64,000 nucleotides of DNA from Halobacteriovoraceae bacterium (lineage in GTDB: Bacteria > Bdellovibrionota > Bacteriovoracia > Bacteriovoracales > Bacteriovoracaceae), in contig PASP01000001.1 of NCBI GenBank assembly GCA_002712005.1, positions 68,961-132,960 of the forward strand, written 5' to 3'. Below the pieces are notes generated by a model that ran no database searches, was not told where the DNA came from, and saw only the letters and a program-made list of their open reading frames with translations. A program made the position numbers and the translations under genes. Positions 6,270-14,302 of the stretch are shown piece after piece (position 1 is the stretch's first letter; every line of letters starts with the position of its first letter).

Positions 6270-8507
6270 TTACTCCTTTTTCTTCTTCCTTGGATCAGGT
6301 CTTCCCTGAGGAGCTTTACCTTGTGGCCTATTACCCTGTTGGGCAGGCTTTTGTCCCGCTGGAGCTGATGCTGCAGCTGCTGGTTTCTTTTGAGGGGGAT
6401 GATTATTCGTAAATAATCCACGGGGTACGTTGTAACCCTTCTTTTCTAAGATTTCGATAAACTTAGGAATAAAACCAGTGGCCTGAAATTCACCTTGAAT
6501 TTTACCGCTCTTATCAAAGCCTCGCTGTTGATAAACAAAAATATCTTGTAGAATAACGACATCACCTTGCATACCTCCTAATTCGGTAACATAGGTAACT
6601 CTTCTGGAACCGTCATCCAATCTCGATTGCTGAATAATTAAGTGAACGGCATTTGAAATCATCTCACGAATGGCCTTTGCACTTAATCCCGCTCCTGCAT
6701 ATTGAACAAGGGTTTCAATACGTCCAATACACTCTCGTGGATTGTTAGAGTGAACGGTAGTCATTGATCCTTCGTGACCTGTTCCCATCGCCTGGAGCAT
6801 ATCAAGAGTTTCCCCACCTCGACACTCACCAACAACAATTCTGTCCGGACGCATTCTTAGAGTTTGCTTAACAAGACAACGAATATCAATTTCTCCATCC
6901 CCCTCAAGTGAAGGAGGACGAGTCTCTAGACGAACCACGTGATCTTGAGGAAGATCAAGTTCTGCGGAGTCTTCACAAGTAATCACACGTTCATTCGCCG
7001 GAATAAAACTTCCTAAAACATTAATAAGCGTTGTCTTACCAGAACCAGTTCCCCCAGAAACAATAATATTCTTGTGGGCTTCAACTGCAATTCTGAGGAA
7101 GTCGGCCATATTTTGAGTCATAGAATCAAACTTAACGAGGTCTTTGTAGGTCAGTCTGTTTTCAGGGAATTTACGAATCGTAATCGTACAACCATCAAGA
7201 GCACATGGAGGTATAATCGCATGCACCCTAGAACCATCTTGAAGACGAGCATCTACATAAGGTGTTTTTTCATCAATTCTTCGTCCAATAGGTGCAACGA
7301 TTCTCTCAATTACACTTAGAACTTGGCGATCATTAGTAAAAGTAATATTAGACTTTTTAATTTTTCCACTATGCTCATAGTAGATCTTATTAGGCCCAAT
7401 AACCATAATCTCTGAACATTGTTTATCCGCTAGTAAGTCTTCTAGTGGACCTAACCCTAGGGCCTCATCTAAAATCTCTTTCACGATTTGATTCATATCA
7501 TCACGAGAAGTCAGAATCGATTTGGTATCTTCTTTGTTAAGAAGTTCAACCACCATTTTCTTTGTTTGTTCACGAAGGATAATTTGAGCCTTTGGATCGT
7601 CATTATCTGTCTTCTTTAGATCCATCTCTTCAACTAGAGACTTATGAATACGTGACTTTAATGCAGTCCAGGTATTTCCCTTTTCCGCCCCTTCACCACC
7701 ATCACCGGATGAACTGGCCTTTGATGCTTGAACATCTTTTGGCTTATTTAATCTAGCAAGAGTCTTCAGAACACTTTTCTGAGTAAGTTTTCTTACACAA
7801 TCGACAACAGCTTTAGCGAAGGTAGAATTCTTAGCTACAACCATTACCGGCTTTTTTGCATTAAGCGCTTGCACACAGGTTTGATCATCCTTAGGAACAG
7901 TTGCAAACACAGGCTTACCAATCGTTTTCCCCATCACTTCTGGTGTAACGGGGTGACCCTTTTGAACTTGGTTTCCAATCAAAATCAACATATCTTTGGG
8001 AAATAGTAGTGTGACAAGCTCACTATATAATCTTCGAGTTTGATTGAGGGCGAGAATATCGGGCGTAACCACAAGAAAAATGGCCGTACTATATTCTAAC
8101 GCTTTCAGCGTAAGAGGAGTTAGCTCACTTCCCCCATCAATAATGGTTACAGGGTACATATTAGGAGCAGCCTTTAAGACCTTCCCTAATCCTTCACTAT
8201 CAATACCACTTGAGGCAGTAACATCATCAGGCATTCCGACATACTGAACCCCCATAGGGTGGGCTGATACAAATTGCATAATCGATCTAGGATCCACAGA
8301 GCCATTAAATTCAGAGAGATCCTTAATCGTTTTTTTTGATTTTATACCTGTAATAAAATTTTGATCTCCAGAAGCCTTTTGATCAAAATCTAAGAGTAAA
8401 ACTTTATTTCTATTTTCAGCCGCATAGGCAAAAGCTAAGTTCGCAGCAAATTGAGACTTCCCCACTCCACCTTTTCCACCAATGACTGTAATAATATGTC
8501 CGGCCAT
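6270..8507 (-). CDS. Fused CpaE/TadZ-like and CpaF/TadA ATPase
   Basis: A 745-residue protein with two ATPase modules. Residues 1-260 are a MinD/ParA-like domain with deviant Walker A GGKGGVGKS (residues 10-18) and LLLDFDQKASGD, corresponding to CpaE/TadZ, which localises the Tad machine. Residues from about 280 to 680 are a complete CpaF/TadA secretion ATPase, with Walker A GGTGSGKTT near residue 485, an Asp box and TTVHSNNPREC. The last 55 residues are a Pro/Ala/Gln/Lys-rich tail. In most Tad systems these are separate proteins. There is no stop or frameshift between the halves. It overlaps the secretin stop by one base (TAATG) with AGGAG nine bases upstream. It should power Flp pilus assembly at the inner membrane. 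Confidence 0.9.
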   Translation of the reverse strand: MAGHIITVIGGKGGVGKSQFAANLAFAYAAENRNKVLLLDFDQKASGDQNFITGIKSKKTIKDLSEFNGSVDPRSIMQFVSAHPMGVQYVGMPDDVTASSGIDSEGLGKVLKAAPNMYPVTIIDGGSELTPLTLKALEYSTAIFLVVTPDILALNQTRRLYSELVTLLFPKDMLILIGNQVQKGHPVTPEVMGKTIGKPVFATVPKDDQTCVQALNAKKPVMVVAKNSTFAKAVVDCVRKLTQKSVLKTLARLNKPKDVQASKASSSGDGGEGAEKGNTWTALKSRIHKSLVEEMDLKKTDNDDPKAQIILREQTKKMVVELLNKEDTKSILTSRDDMNQIVKEILDEALGLGPLEDLLADKQCSEIMVIGPNKIYYEHSGKIKKSNITFTNDRQVLSVIERIVAPIGRRIDEKTPYVDARLQDGSRVHAIIPPCALDGCTITIRKFPENRLTYKDLVKFDSMTQNMADFLRIAVEAHKNIIVSGGTGSGKTTLINVLGSFIPANERVITCEDSAELDLPQDHVVRLETRPPSLEGDGEIDIRCLVKQTLRMRPDRIVVGECRGGETLDMLQAMGTGHEGSMTTVHSNNPRECIGRIETLVQYAGAGLSAKAIREMISNAVHLIIQQSRLDDGSRRVTYVTELGGMQGDVVILQDIFVYQQRGFDKSGKIQGEFQATGFIPKFIEILEKKGYNVPRGLFTNNHPPQKKPAAAASAPAGQKPAQQGNRPQGKAPQGRPDPRKKKKE

Positions 8508-10003
8508 TAACGGGCTCTCCTGCGAAATTTCTTTTTAATTTCATCTGTAGCACTACCAGCAGACTCTATAATCTCAGGAGTCACAAATACTACAAACTGT
8601 GATTTTGAATTGGTATGGGATTTACTTCTTACAAAACTAAAAAGTGGTGATGCATCTTCCACATCATCTTCGGGTAATTTATCATAGTCAGTAGAACTCT
8701 TATTAACGACAATTCCGCCCACGACAGCAGATTCTTTTGACTTAACGATCAACTCTGTTGAGACTGAATTTTCCTGAGTTGCAGCCCCGTCACCACCAAC
8801 AATTGAGTTAACATTTACTCCAATTCTTAAATTGATTTTTTCTTCTTGTAACACCTTGGGTTCTACAGACACTGTGAATGTTGCGTTTGAACTTGCAGCT
8901 TGTGTAAACTCTCCTGAACCCAGTGCAAATCTTCGAACATCACTTTTTGATATTTTCCCCTCAATTCCATCTTTAACAACGACGACCCCACTTTGAACAA
9001 CACGGGCATAGCCAGCTTGTTTGGCAGAATCTAGTTTTGGAAATAGATTTGATATTGTTCCCGAGAGAGTTCCCTGAGACTGAGTTGTTACTGTTCCATT
9101 ATTCGTTTTACCAAAATTAATTTGACCAGAACCATTACTTAATAATGGTGTCCACTTAAACCCAAAAGTTCTCGAATAGTCTTTTGATAATTCAACAAAC
9201 TGAGCTGTAACCTTGATGAGTTTGGGAATAGGCTGAGGCTCACTCTTTGCATTTACTTGAATGAAATTATAAATAGAAGCTTTAGAGGCCTGCTTTACTT
9301 GATCCGTTCTTTCTGCCAATGTAGCAATTCGATCAGGATAGAAGGCCTTTGCAATTTCCTCTGCTCTTTTCTTTGCAGCATCTGAGGTAACGATTCCCTC
9401 TAGCCAGTAAATATGGTTTACGACTCTTACGGTAACGTTATTGAGTCCTCCATTTTTTTGAATTTCATCTTGCATTTTTCTCGCCACTAATCTTTCGGTC
9501 TGTGGACTTAATTCGACAAGAAATAAAACTCCGGAGAATTTATCTTGATTGATTACTTTAACTACACGTCCAATATCTGCTGGAACAATAATATTTCCGC
9601 CGACATAAACGGTTTCACCTTTCACTCCAATCTCAAGACCTTCGACATCGCCTATAAAGTCTTTCAACTCTTTAACGAGTTTTGATTGATCATTAGAAGT
9701 AATCGTCACTAAATATTTAGCACGAATATCTCCTACATTATCTCGAATTATAACCGATGTTTTTCCAGGTTTTTGACCGGTTAATGTGATTTCTCTTTTT
9801 TGCGGGATCACTGTTCTTTGTAATAAGGATTCATTTCCAACTTGTACTTGAGTATTCGGGGTAAAGTCGAGTTTTAGTACTTTATCAATACCTAAAATCA
9901 CATCAACAGGTTGTTCTTTAACTTCATTAGAGGACTGTGCCCAAAGTTGAGACGTTAAACTAATAAATAAAGTAATGAATGTGAGCTTAAGAAGCTTAAA
10001 CAT
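8507..10003 (-). CDS. cpaC: Tad pilus outer-membrane secretin (CpaC/RcpA)
   Basis: A 498-residue secretin forming the outer-membrane pore of the Tad pilus. Signal peptide MFKLLKLTFITLF...LWA is followed by the N-terminal pilus-formation domain (residues 30-105; TGQKPGKTSVIIRD). A BON-like segment lies around residues 165-220 (VTVRVVNHIYWLEGIVTSD). The secretin core runs from about 255 to 490, with the typical ending SQFVVFVTPEII. It lies between CpaB (5-base gap) and the CpaE-CpaF fusion (1-base overlap), so it is part of one transcript. Confidence 0.9.
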   Translation of the reverse strand: MFKLLKLTFITLFISLTSQLWAQSSNEVKEQPVDVILGIDKVLKLDFTPNTQVQVGNESLLQRTVIPQKREITLTGQKPGKTSVIIRDNVGDIRAKYLVTITSNDQSKLVKELKDFIGDVEGLEIGVKGETVYVGGNIIVPADIGRVVKVINQDKFSGVLFLVELSPQTERLVARKMQDEIQKNGGLNNVTVRVVNHIYWLEGIVTSDAAKKRAEEIAKAFYPDRIATLAERTDQVKQASKASIYNFIQVNAKSEPQPIPKLIKVTAQFVELSKDYSRTFGFKWTPLLSNGSGQINFGKTNNGTVTTQSQGTLSGTISNLFPKLDSAKQAGYARVVQSGVVVVKDGIEGKISKSDVRRFALGSGEFTQAASSNATFTVSVEPKVLQEEKINLRIGVNVNSIVGGDGAATQENSVSTELIVKSKESAVVGGIVVNKSSTDYDKLPEDDVEDASPLFSFVRSKSHTNSKSQFVVFVTPEIIESAGSATDEIKKKFRRRAR

Positions 10004-10008
10004 ATCCG

Positions 10009-10824
10009 TTATTGTCCCTTCTTCTTATTTAACTGAAGAAAATAATTTTTAAATTCAGCTCTTTCGTCTTCACCAACAACATTAAAAATATCTGTAGATT
10101 TAATGGGTACAACTTTACGATCGTTATTATTTCTCAGAGAGAGCCAAGGTCTGAATCCGGAGAAGGTCAAATGGTGAACTACTTTTTGAACTTCATAAGG
10201 AGTTAATTCCAACGTTACAGTATTGTATCTTTCATAAACTTGAGCGTTCATTTTCTTAATTTCTTTTGGTGTTTTAATTCCATAAATTGGGATCGAGTTT
10301 GTCATACTCTTTCCCGTAGAAAGTACGAGGACATCTTGCAAAATAGTTGTAATCCTTTGCATGTCTTTTCTTCCACTCGTAGGATCAATAGGAGAAATCA
10401 CATCGACTCTATCTCCCGGTTTAATAAGCCCTGATACAGATTGTTTTTCATCAACTTGAATGGCTATGGCCCTCTTTCCACTACTTACCTGATTCGAAAG
10501 ACCCGTGTTCACATCGGGAACTGTCACTCTTGGTTTTGTAATTTGCTCACCTTTCATAATAGGTGTAAGAGAAAGCTTATTTTCAATTTCATCAATTTTT
10601 TCAAAACGTCCAGGAGAGGCAAAAGACTTGGGAACGGTTCTAACTGTTACCTTTTGGTCATCTAATAATTCAAGAGCTTGAATATCTCTTTTGGCCACAA
10701 GTATGGATACGTTAGTACCGTACTTATTCACAAGTTCAGTTTTTTGATCTTCAATGTAGGTGTAGACCATAAAGACAGCAACAAAGGCAATCACCAGGGC
10801 CAGCGTAAACGCACGTGTATTCAC
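10009..10824 (-). CDS. cpaB: Tad pilus assembly protein CpaB/RcpC
   Basis: A 271-residue periplasmic protein with an N-terminal membrane anchor (LALVIAFVAVFMVYTYI). A SAF domain follows (ILVAKRDIQALELLDDQKV) and then the RcpC/CpaB domain (GKRAIAIQVDEKQSV, IKPGDRVDVI). CpaB family proteins associate with the secretin and are needed for its assembly or gating. It directly precedes the secretin gene in the operon. Confidence 0.88.
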   Translation of the reverse strand: MNTRAFTLALVIAFVAVFMVYTYIEDQKTELVNKYGTNVSILVAKRDIQALELLDDQKVTVRTVPKSFASPGRFEKIDEIENKLSLTPIMKGEQITKPRVTVPDVNTGLSNQVSSGKRAIAIQVDEKQSVSGLIKPGDRVDVISPIDPTSGRKDMQRITTILQDVLVLSTGKSMTNSIPIYGIKTPKEIKKMNAQVYERYNTVTLELTPYEVQKVVHHLTFSGFRPWLSLRNNNDRKVVPIKSTDIFNVVGEDERAEFKNYFLQLNKKKGQ

Positions 10825-10904
10825 AGAAACTCCCTAAAATAATTTCACCTACTTAGTTTATCAAAGTGAATGCGGTACGATAGACATAGGAAAATTAATC
10901 CCTA

Positions 10905-11435
10905 TTAGAAGGTCAAAGAACAAGACGTGCTGCTTGATCTTCTGTTTTGGATTCCCTCTCCATTTGAATACTCTCTTAACCAATGACCTTGGTCAGATAA
11001 TCTAAAGGTTTCACCACAAATTCCATAGACGGTCATAATTCTGATGAAATTAGTTTCTCCTTCCCCTTCTGAAGGTTCTTCACAAGTTTCATCAGTTTCT
11101 CCAGTTAGAAAAGAGGGAAATTTAAAACAGGGGGCTACAGGAGTCTCCCCATCTGTATAGTCACGATAACCAATCATATCTAGTCCACTATACTTAAATC
11201 CTCTGTTTTTCCATTCTTGAAGAATGTTCATTCGAGGTAAAAAGCTATTTCCCTTTTGTAAGTAATAGAAGTAGCGGCGACTCGCTTTTTGTTGATTGAT
11301 GGATATATTTAAGGAGTTTCCAATATTATAAATCACAACAAATAGAAATAAGAAGACTGGTAAGAATACCAATAGTTCAAAAATGGCCTGTCCTTCCTCA
11401 TTCTGTAAATTTGGGCTGTGCTTATTAACATCCAT
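10905..11435 (-). CDS. TadE/TadG-like pseudopilin
   Basis: A 176-residue protein with a prepilin-like N-terminus: NEEGQAIFELLVFLP, where cleavage would fall after Gly and the Glu sits at +5, followed by one long hydrophobic helix. The rest is periplasmic with several Cys pairs. TadE-family minor pilins are processed by the CpaA/TadV peptidase and are needed for Flp pilus formation. The open frame extends upstream to 11534 but would then run deep inside the previous gene. ATG at 11435 overlaps that gene by 11 bases, giving translational coupling without a clear ribosome-binding site. Confidence 0.75.
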   Translation of the reverse strand: MDVNKHSPNLQNEEGQAIFELLVFLPVFLFLFVVIYNIGNSLNISINQQKASRRYFYYLQKGNSFLPRMNILQEWKNRGFKYSGLDMIGYRDYTDGETPVAPCFKFPSFLTGETDETCEEPSEGEGETNFIRIMTVYGICGETFRLSDQGHWLREYSNGEGIQNRRSSSTSCSLTF

Positions 11436-11964
11436 TATCTGCAACCGTCGTATTTTTGTTACATCGTGTTCCCATACCAATATCCCTAATTGCATCACAA
11501 GTGCTGAAAAAGCATTCCGCCCTTGTTGGCTCAAGCCCTAAATAGGACTCAGATTGCATGTCGATATCAATTGTACTTCCCGACCCTGGAATAAGGAGCT
11601 TCTGGGTAAAATTTGTTCGAACTCCAACAAATAGATTTGTTGAAGGCGTACCATTTGAAATAGGATCTTCGACTTCGAGATCTCCATCAAAACCTGAAAT
11701 AATTCCTGACAAATTATAGGAATCGAAAACAGACTGAGCTATTGATTGCGCTTCCCCATCACTTCCTTCAGGACTATTAGAGTGGCGCTCTCCAACCATA
11801 TATGCTCGAGAGGCTTGATAAACTACGTAATGTACAAAGTAACCATTCGTGTAAATGATCGCCATTTTGAAGAAACTAAAGAGTAGACCAAGAGCAACAG
11901 TTAAAGTTATCAAGAACTCAATTGTTGATTGCCCATTTTCATTTTCGTACGTTTTCTTTTTCAT
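11425..11964 (-). CDS. TadE-like pseudopilin
   Basis: A 179-residue protein starting MKKKTYENENGQSTIEFLITL, with the prepilin motif G-QSTIEF (cleavage after Gly, Glu at +5) and one N-terminal transmembrane helix. The extracytoplasmic part contains Cys residues near the end (ECFFSTCDA, CNKNTTVADNGC). It overlaps its upstream neighbour by 4 bases and its downstream neighbour by 11, placing it in the Tad transcript. It is likely a minor pilin primed by the CpaA-type peptidase at 12251-12760. Confidence 0.78.
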   Translation of the reverse strand: MKKKTYENENGQSTIEFLITLTVALGLLFSFFKMAIIYTNGYFVHYVVYQASRAYMVGERHSNSPEGSDGEAQSIAQSVFDSYNLSGIISGFDGDLEVEDPISNGTPSTNLFVGVRTNFTQKLLIPGSGSTIDIDMQSESYLGLEPTRAECFFSTCDAIRDIGMGTRCNKNTTVADNGC

Positions 11965-12296
11965 GGTCCTGGATACTCATTGGCTATTACGAAGAAGCGT
12001 GATTCAGATCCACTATCTTGAGAAAATGTAGGATGAGAAATTTCTGGGGCTTCTCCAATCGCTTCATCTTCAGATACGAGTGTTCCATAGCGATAGCTTC
12101 TGGCCATCCCTGTTGCGATTGTTTGAAAGAAAGATGAATTATTTCCGAAAAATTGTTGAAAGACATCTGATCGAATTACGGTATTTACAAAAACCATAAC
12201 AATCACCAAAAGTAGTATGTACTCTACTGTGGATTGACCTTTTTCTTTTATTAAAATTTTAAAATTGATCTTATTTCCCATCCAAATATCATCCAT
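11961..12296 (-). CDS. TadE/Flp-like pseudopilin
   Basis: A protein of about 111 residues with prepilin motif G-QSTVEY followed by a hydrophobic helix (ILLLVIVMVFVNTVI) and an 80-residue periplasmic tail. It is larger than the two Flp pilins upstream and smaller than the TadE-like proteins downstream. The start is uncertain: ATG at 12296, or ATG at 12281 (MGNKINF). Both overlap the end of the prepilin peptidase gene, which implies coupled translation. Confidence 0.72.
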   Translation of the reverse strand: MDDIWMGNKINFKILIKEKGQSTVEYILLLVIVMVFVNTVIRSDVFQQFFGNNSSFFQTIATGMARSYRYGTLVSEDEAIGEAPEISHPTFSQDSGSESRFFVIANEYPGP

Positions 12297-12760
12297 GATA
12301 GTGCGATTACAGGTGCAAAAGAAAACTTTGTACCGTATATCGACTTAACTTGAGAAATATCTCTTGTTACTAGTGCAACTTTAAGCGTATCAAACTTTCT
12401 TAAAGTGTTAAAGATTAAGAGGAAGAGTCCTACTACAACGGTCGAGTATATCAACTCCATAAAAAATGGTTCATGATAATTTTCTGGTATTAACAAGAAA
12501 AACGAGAATAAGAATTTACTATCTCCCCCACCCATAATTTTTACTGCAAAGAGAAAGAATCCCACCATTAGCCAAGCTAAAGGATAGAAGAAGGTCTCTA
12601 ATGAGAATTCATATATGTCAGAGTAAATAAATAAGCAGAGGATAAAGATCACAATATTAAGTAATGACCACAAATTGGCTATTTTCTTATACTTTATATC
12701 AAGATAGGAAATAACCAGAAGTTCGATCAGAAGAAATATATAAAGGACGTAAGGAAACAT
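12251..12760 (-). CDS. Flp prepilin peptidase (CpaA/TadV, A24 family)
   Basis: A 169-residue polytopic membrane aspartic peptidase. The two catalytic aspartates are visible in SYLDIKYKK (Asp21) and the GxGD-type motif GGGDSKF (about residue 79). It is short and lacks the N-methylation domain of PilD, as expected for CpaA/TadV enzymes dedicated to Flp prepilins. It starts two bases after the stop of the second pilin gene. It should cleave the G-Q bond of the five prepilin-like proteins encoded around it. Confidence 0.88.
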   Translation of the reverse strand: MFPYVLYIFLLIELLVISYLDIKYKKIANLWSLLNIVIFILCLFIYSDIYEFSLETFFYPLAWLMVGFFLFAVKIMGGGDSKFLFSFFLLIPENYHEPFFMELIYSTVVVGLFLLIFNTLRKFDTLKVALVTRDISQVKSIYGTKFSFAPVIALSWMIFGWEIRSILKF

Positions 12761-12762
12761 TT

Positions 12763-12975
12763 CTAATTAGATATCCTATTTTTATATCCATTATAAAAAC
12801 AACGCTTCGGACATACGCCAGTACTTAATTCTTGAGTTAATACAAAGGAAAGTCTTTTGATAGAACTAGATAAGGCGGTGCCGATCCCACGAACCATGCC
12901 GAGACCGATCATCGCCATTAAAGCAAATATTAGAATATATTCAACGGTTGCCTGACCCTTACTAGAATTTATCAT
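12763..12975 (-). CDS. Flp-type prepilin, second copy
   Basis: A 70-residue prepilin: short leader MINSSKG, then QATVEYILIFALMAMIGL with Glu-Tyr at +5/+6 after the predicted cleavage, matching the Flp family motif. Unlike the 13051-13242 pilin it has two Cys residues (GVCPKRCFYNG) and a basic C-terminus. It is probably a minor Flp pilin. It lies 75 bases downstream of the first pilin and directly before the peptidase. Confidence 0.8.
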   Translation of the reverse strand: MINSSKGQATVEYILIFALMAMIGLGMVRGIGTALSSSIKRLSFVLTQELSTGVCPKRCFYNGYKNRISN

Positions 12976-13050
12976 GCTAGTAGGATAGCAAAGTTTGGAA
13001 ATTATAAAAGTAAAACGTTAAGTGATAAACTTAGCCGTCTTTAGTCTAAA

Positions 13051-13242
13051 CTACTGAGCGTCTAAGTCGTTAACCCAACCATCAGCTTGATCAAACACGG
13101 AGTTCGTGATCGAAGTTAGCTTTTCAGTTGCAACGTTTTTAAACTTAAAAACAATTAGGGCCACAACAGCTACCAATAGAATGTACTCTGTCGATGTTTG
13201 TCCCTCTTCATCTTTAAGATAGGCCAAAATCAAGTTTTTCAT
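13051..13242 (-). CDS. Flp/Fap-type major prepilin
   Basis: A 63-residue protein: leader of about 13 residues ending EEG, then QTSTEYILLVAVVALIVFKFK, the Flp prepilin hallmark (cleavage after Gly, Glu at +5, Tyr at +6). A short polar tail follows. It is the first gene after the strong promoter at 13341-13369, has AGGAGTGGG upstream, and is the shortest prepilin of the set, so it is the likely major subunit of the Tad pilus. Confidence 0.88.
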   Translation of the reverse strand: MKNLILAYLKDEEGQTSTEYILLVAVVALIVFKFKNVATEKLTSITNSVFDQADGWVNDLDAQ

Positions 13243-13340
13243 AACCCACTCCTAAATTCATTATGTAAGCTATATTTCGGCTAAGTCTTCTTTGAACTTT
13301 AGCTTTTCCTCTTATTTATTTTCAATAAGCTTACTCTACT

Positions 13341-13369
13341 ATTATACTTCACTATCTTACGCGATGCAA
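13341..13369 (-). promoter_or_regulatory. Promoter of the Tad pilus operon
   Basis: Minus-strand TTGCAT (13364-13369), a 17-base spacer and consensus TATAAT (13341-13346). Transcription would start about 90 bases upstream of the first Flp pilin, leaving a long leader. It is divergent from the 6S RNA promoter at 13426-13455. Confidence 0.72.
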
Positions 13370-13425
13370 CATTAATTAACTCTCGCAATTTCAGCAACTT
13401 ATAGGTGTGTAGAAATTTTTTGCCA

Positions 13426-13455
13426 TTGATATGAAGCTCTAAAAATTGTTATAAT
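13426..13455 (+). promoter_or_regulatory. Promoter of 6S RNA
   Basis: TTGATA (13426-13431), an 18-base spacer and perfect TATAAT (13450-13455), with the 6S RNA 5' end six to seven bases downstream. Near-consensus spacing and boxes fit an abundant stable RNA. Confidence 0.82.
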
Positions 13456-13460
13456 AGATA

Positions 13461-13636
13461 TGGGTCTTGTACGGCATTACAGTATTTCGCCCTACAATGT
13501 TTTCCAAGGAAGCGGTCCCTGATCATGGTGTGCAAGCTCACAAAGGATTCTATCCGGATAGTGAGAAGCCTAAAGTGGTTACTAACTGCATCCACCTGTC
13601 AAATGGCGGGCGGAGACTTCGGCTGGCAAGGCCCAC
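13461..13636 (+). ncRNA. ssrS: 6S RNA
   Basis: A roughly 175-base RNA gene. The ends form a perfect 8-bp helix (GGGTCTTG 13462-13469 with CAAGGCCC 13627-13634, one G-U pair). A second helix (TTTCGCCC with GGGCGGAG) encloses the central part. The segment GAGAAGCCTAAA...ACTGC...CACCT matches the conserved 3' core of proteobacterial 6S RNA, and ATGGTGTGCAAGCTCAC matches the apical stem. 6S RNA mimics an open promoter and sequesters housekeeping RNA polymerase in stationary phase. An open frame across this region is a by-product of base composition. No fau/ygfA gene follows, unlike in many proteobacteria. Confidence 0.88.
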
Positions 13637-13753
13637 CTTTTTTCCTTTGCTAGAGTTATGGCGTGAAAGGAATCCCATTTATTTATCCTCGAGAAGCTTA
13701 TTAAAGAGCGAAGTCCGATTGACAAGCCGTACTATAGCTACGATCATTTAAGT

Positions 13754-14293
13754 ATGGAAAACTCTGGCTTACAAAACCCTAAAATTGAATTATCAACGAC
13801 CTGGATCGAAAATCTCGCAATTGAAGAGATCAATATGAATGAGTCTGGAATTGTTGATCTTCATGAACACTTAAATCCTGTTCACTATTTAGAAGAGTCT
13901 TCTATCGATTTCATGAATCAGATTAGAGATAAAATTGAATTCTATATCTCAAGATTCAATCAATATCGTGGCCAACAAACCAGTGGTCATATCAAAATTT
14001 TTAAGATTAGTAATACAGTGAATGACTTTATGTTATTCAGAAATTCACTACGCCTCATTTTTGCTCGTAGAGCAAATGATGTCATAAGTATTGCCTTTAT
14101 CTCAAATGGAAAAGACTTACTTGCTCCACGTTTAAAAATGGATGATTCATTTGGTGGTGAAGGTGTTCACGAAATCCAAGCTCATGTTGGACCCTTTAAT
14201 GAAATCACTTGGAGATTTCATGGAGAAGTTGTCAATATGGATGCAATGGTAAAGCACTACCTTTCAGAGTTTATTAAACAATCTGCTCAGTGA
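13754..14293 (+). CDS. Hypothetical protein downstream of 6S RNA
   Basis: A 179-residue soluble protein I do not recognise. It has no signal peptide or membrane segment and looks like an alpha/beta fold (FRNSLRLIFARRANDVISIAFIS). The ATG at 13754 has no convincing ribosome-binding site. The same frame stays open upstream to about 13667 and encodes plausible protein sequence (LIKERSPIDKPYYSYDHLS) but without ATG, GTG or TTG, so the true start may be further upstream. The gene is alone on the plus strand between 6S RNA and a convergent SDR gene. Confidence 0.7.
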   Translation: MENSGLQNPKIELSTTWIENLAIEEINMNESGIVDLHEHLNPVHYLEESSIDFMNQIRDKIEFYISRFNQYRGQQTSGHIKIFKISNTVNDFMLFRNSLRLIFARRANDVISIAFISNGKDLLAPRLKMDDSFGGEGVHEIQAHVGPFNEITWRFHGEVVNMDAMVKHYLSEFIKQSAQ

Positions 14294-14302
14294 GAAATCT
14301 TA

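Noticed and set aside
11436-11534. N-terminal extension of the third TadE-like gene
   Set aside because: It would run inside the preceding pseudopilin gene and put 33 residues before a prepilin leader that must be short.
13467-13751. Plus-strand open frame of 94 codons
   Set aside because: It lies across the 6S RNA gene, has no ribosome-binding site, and its sequence is explained by RNA structure constraints.
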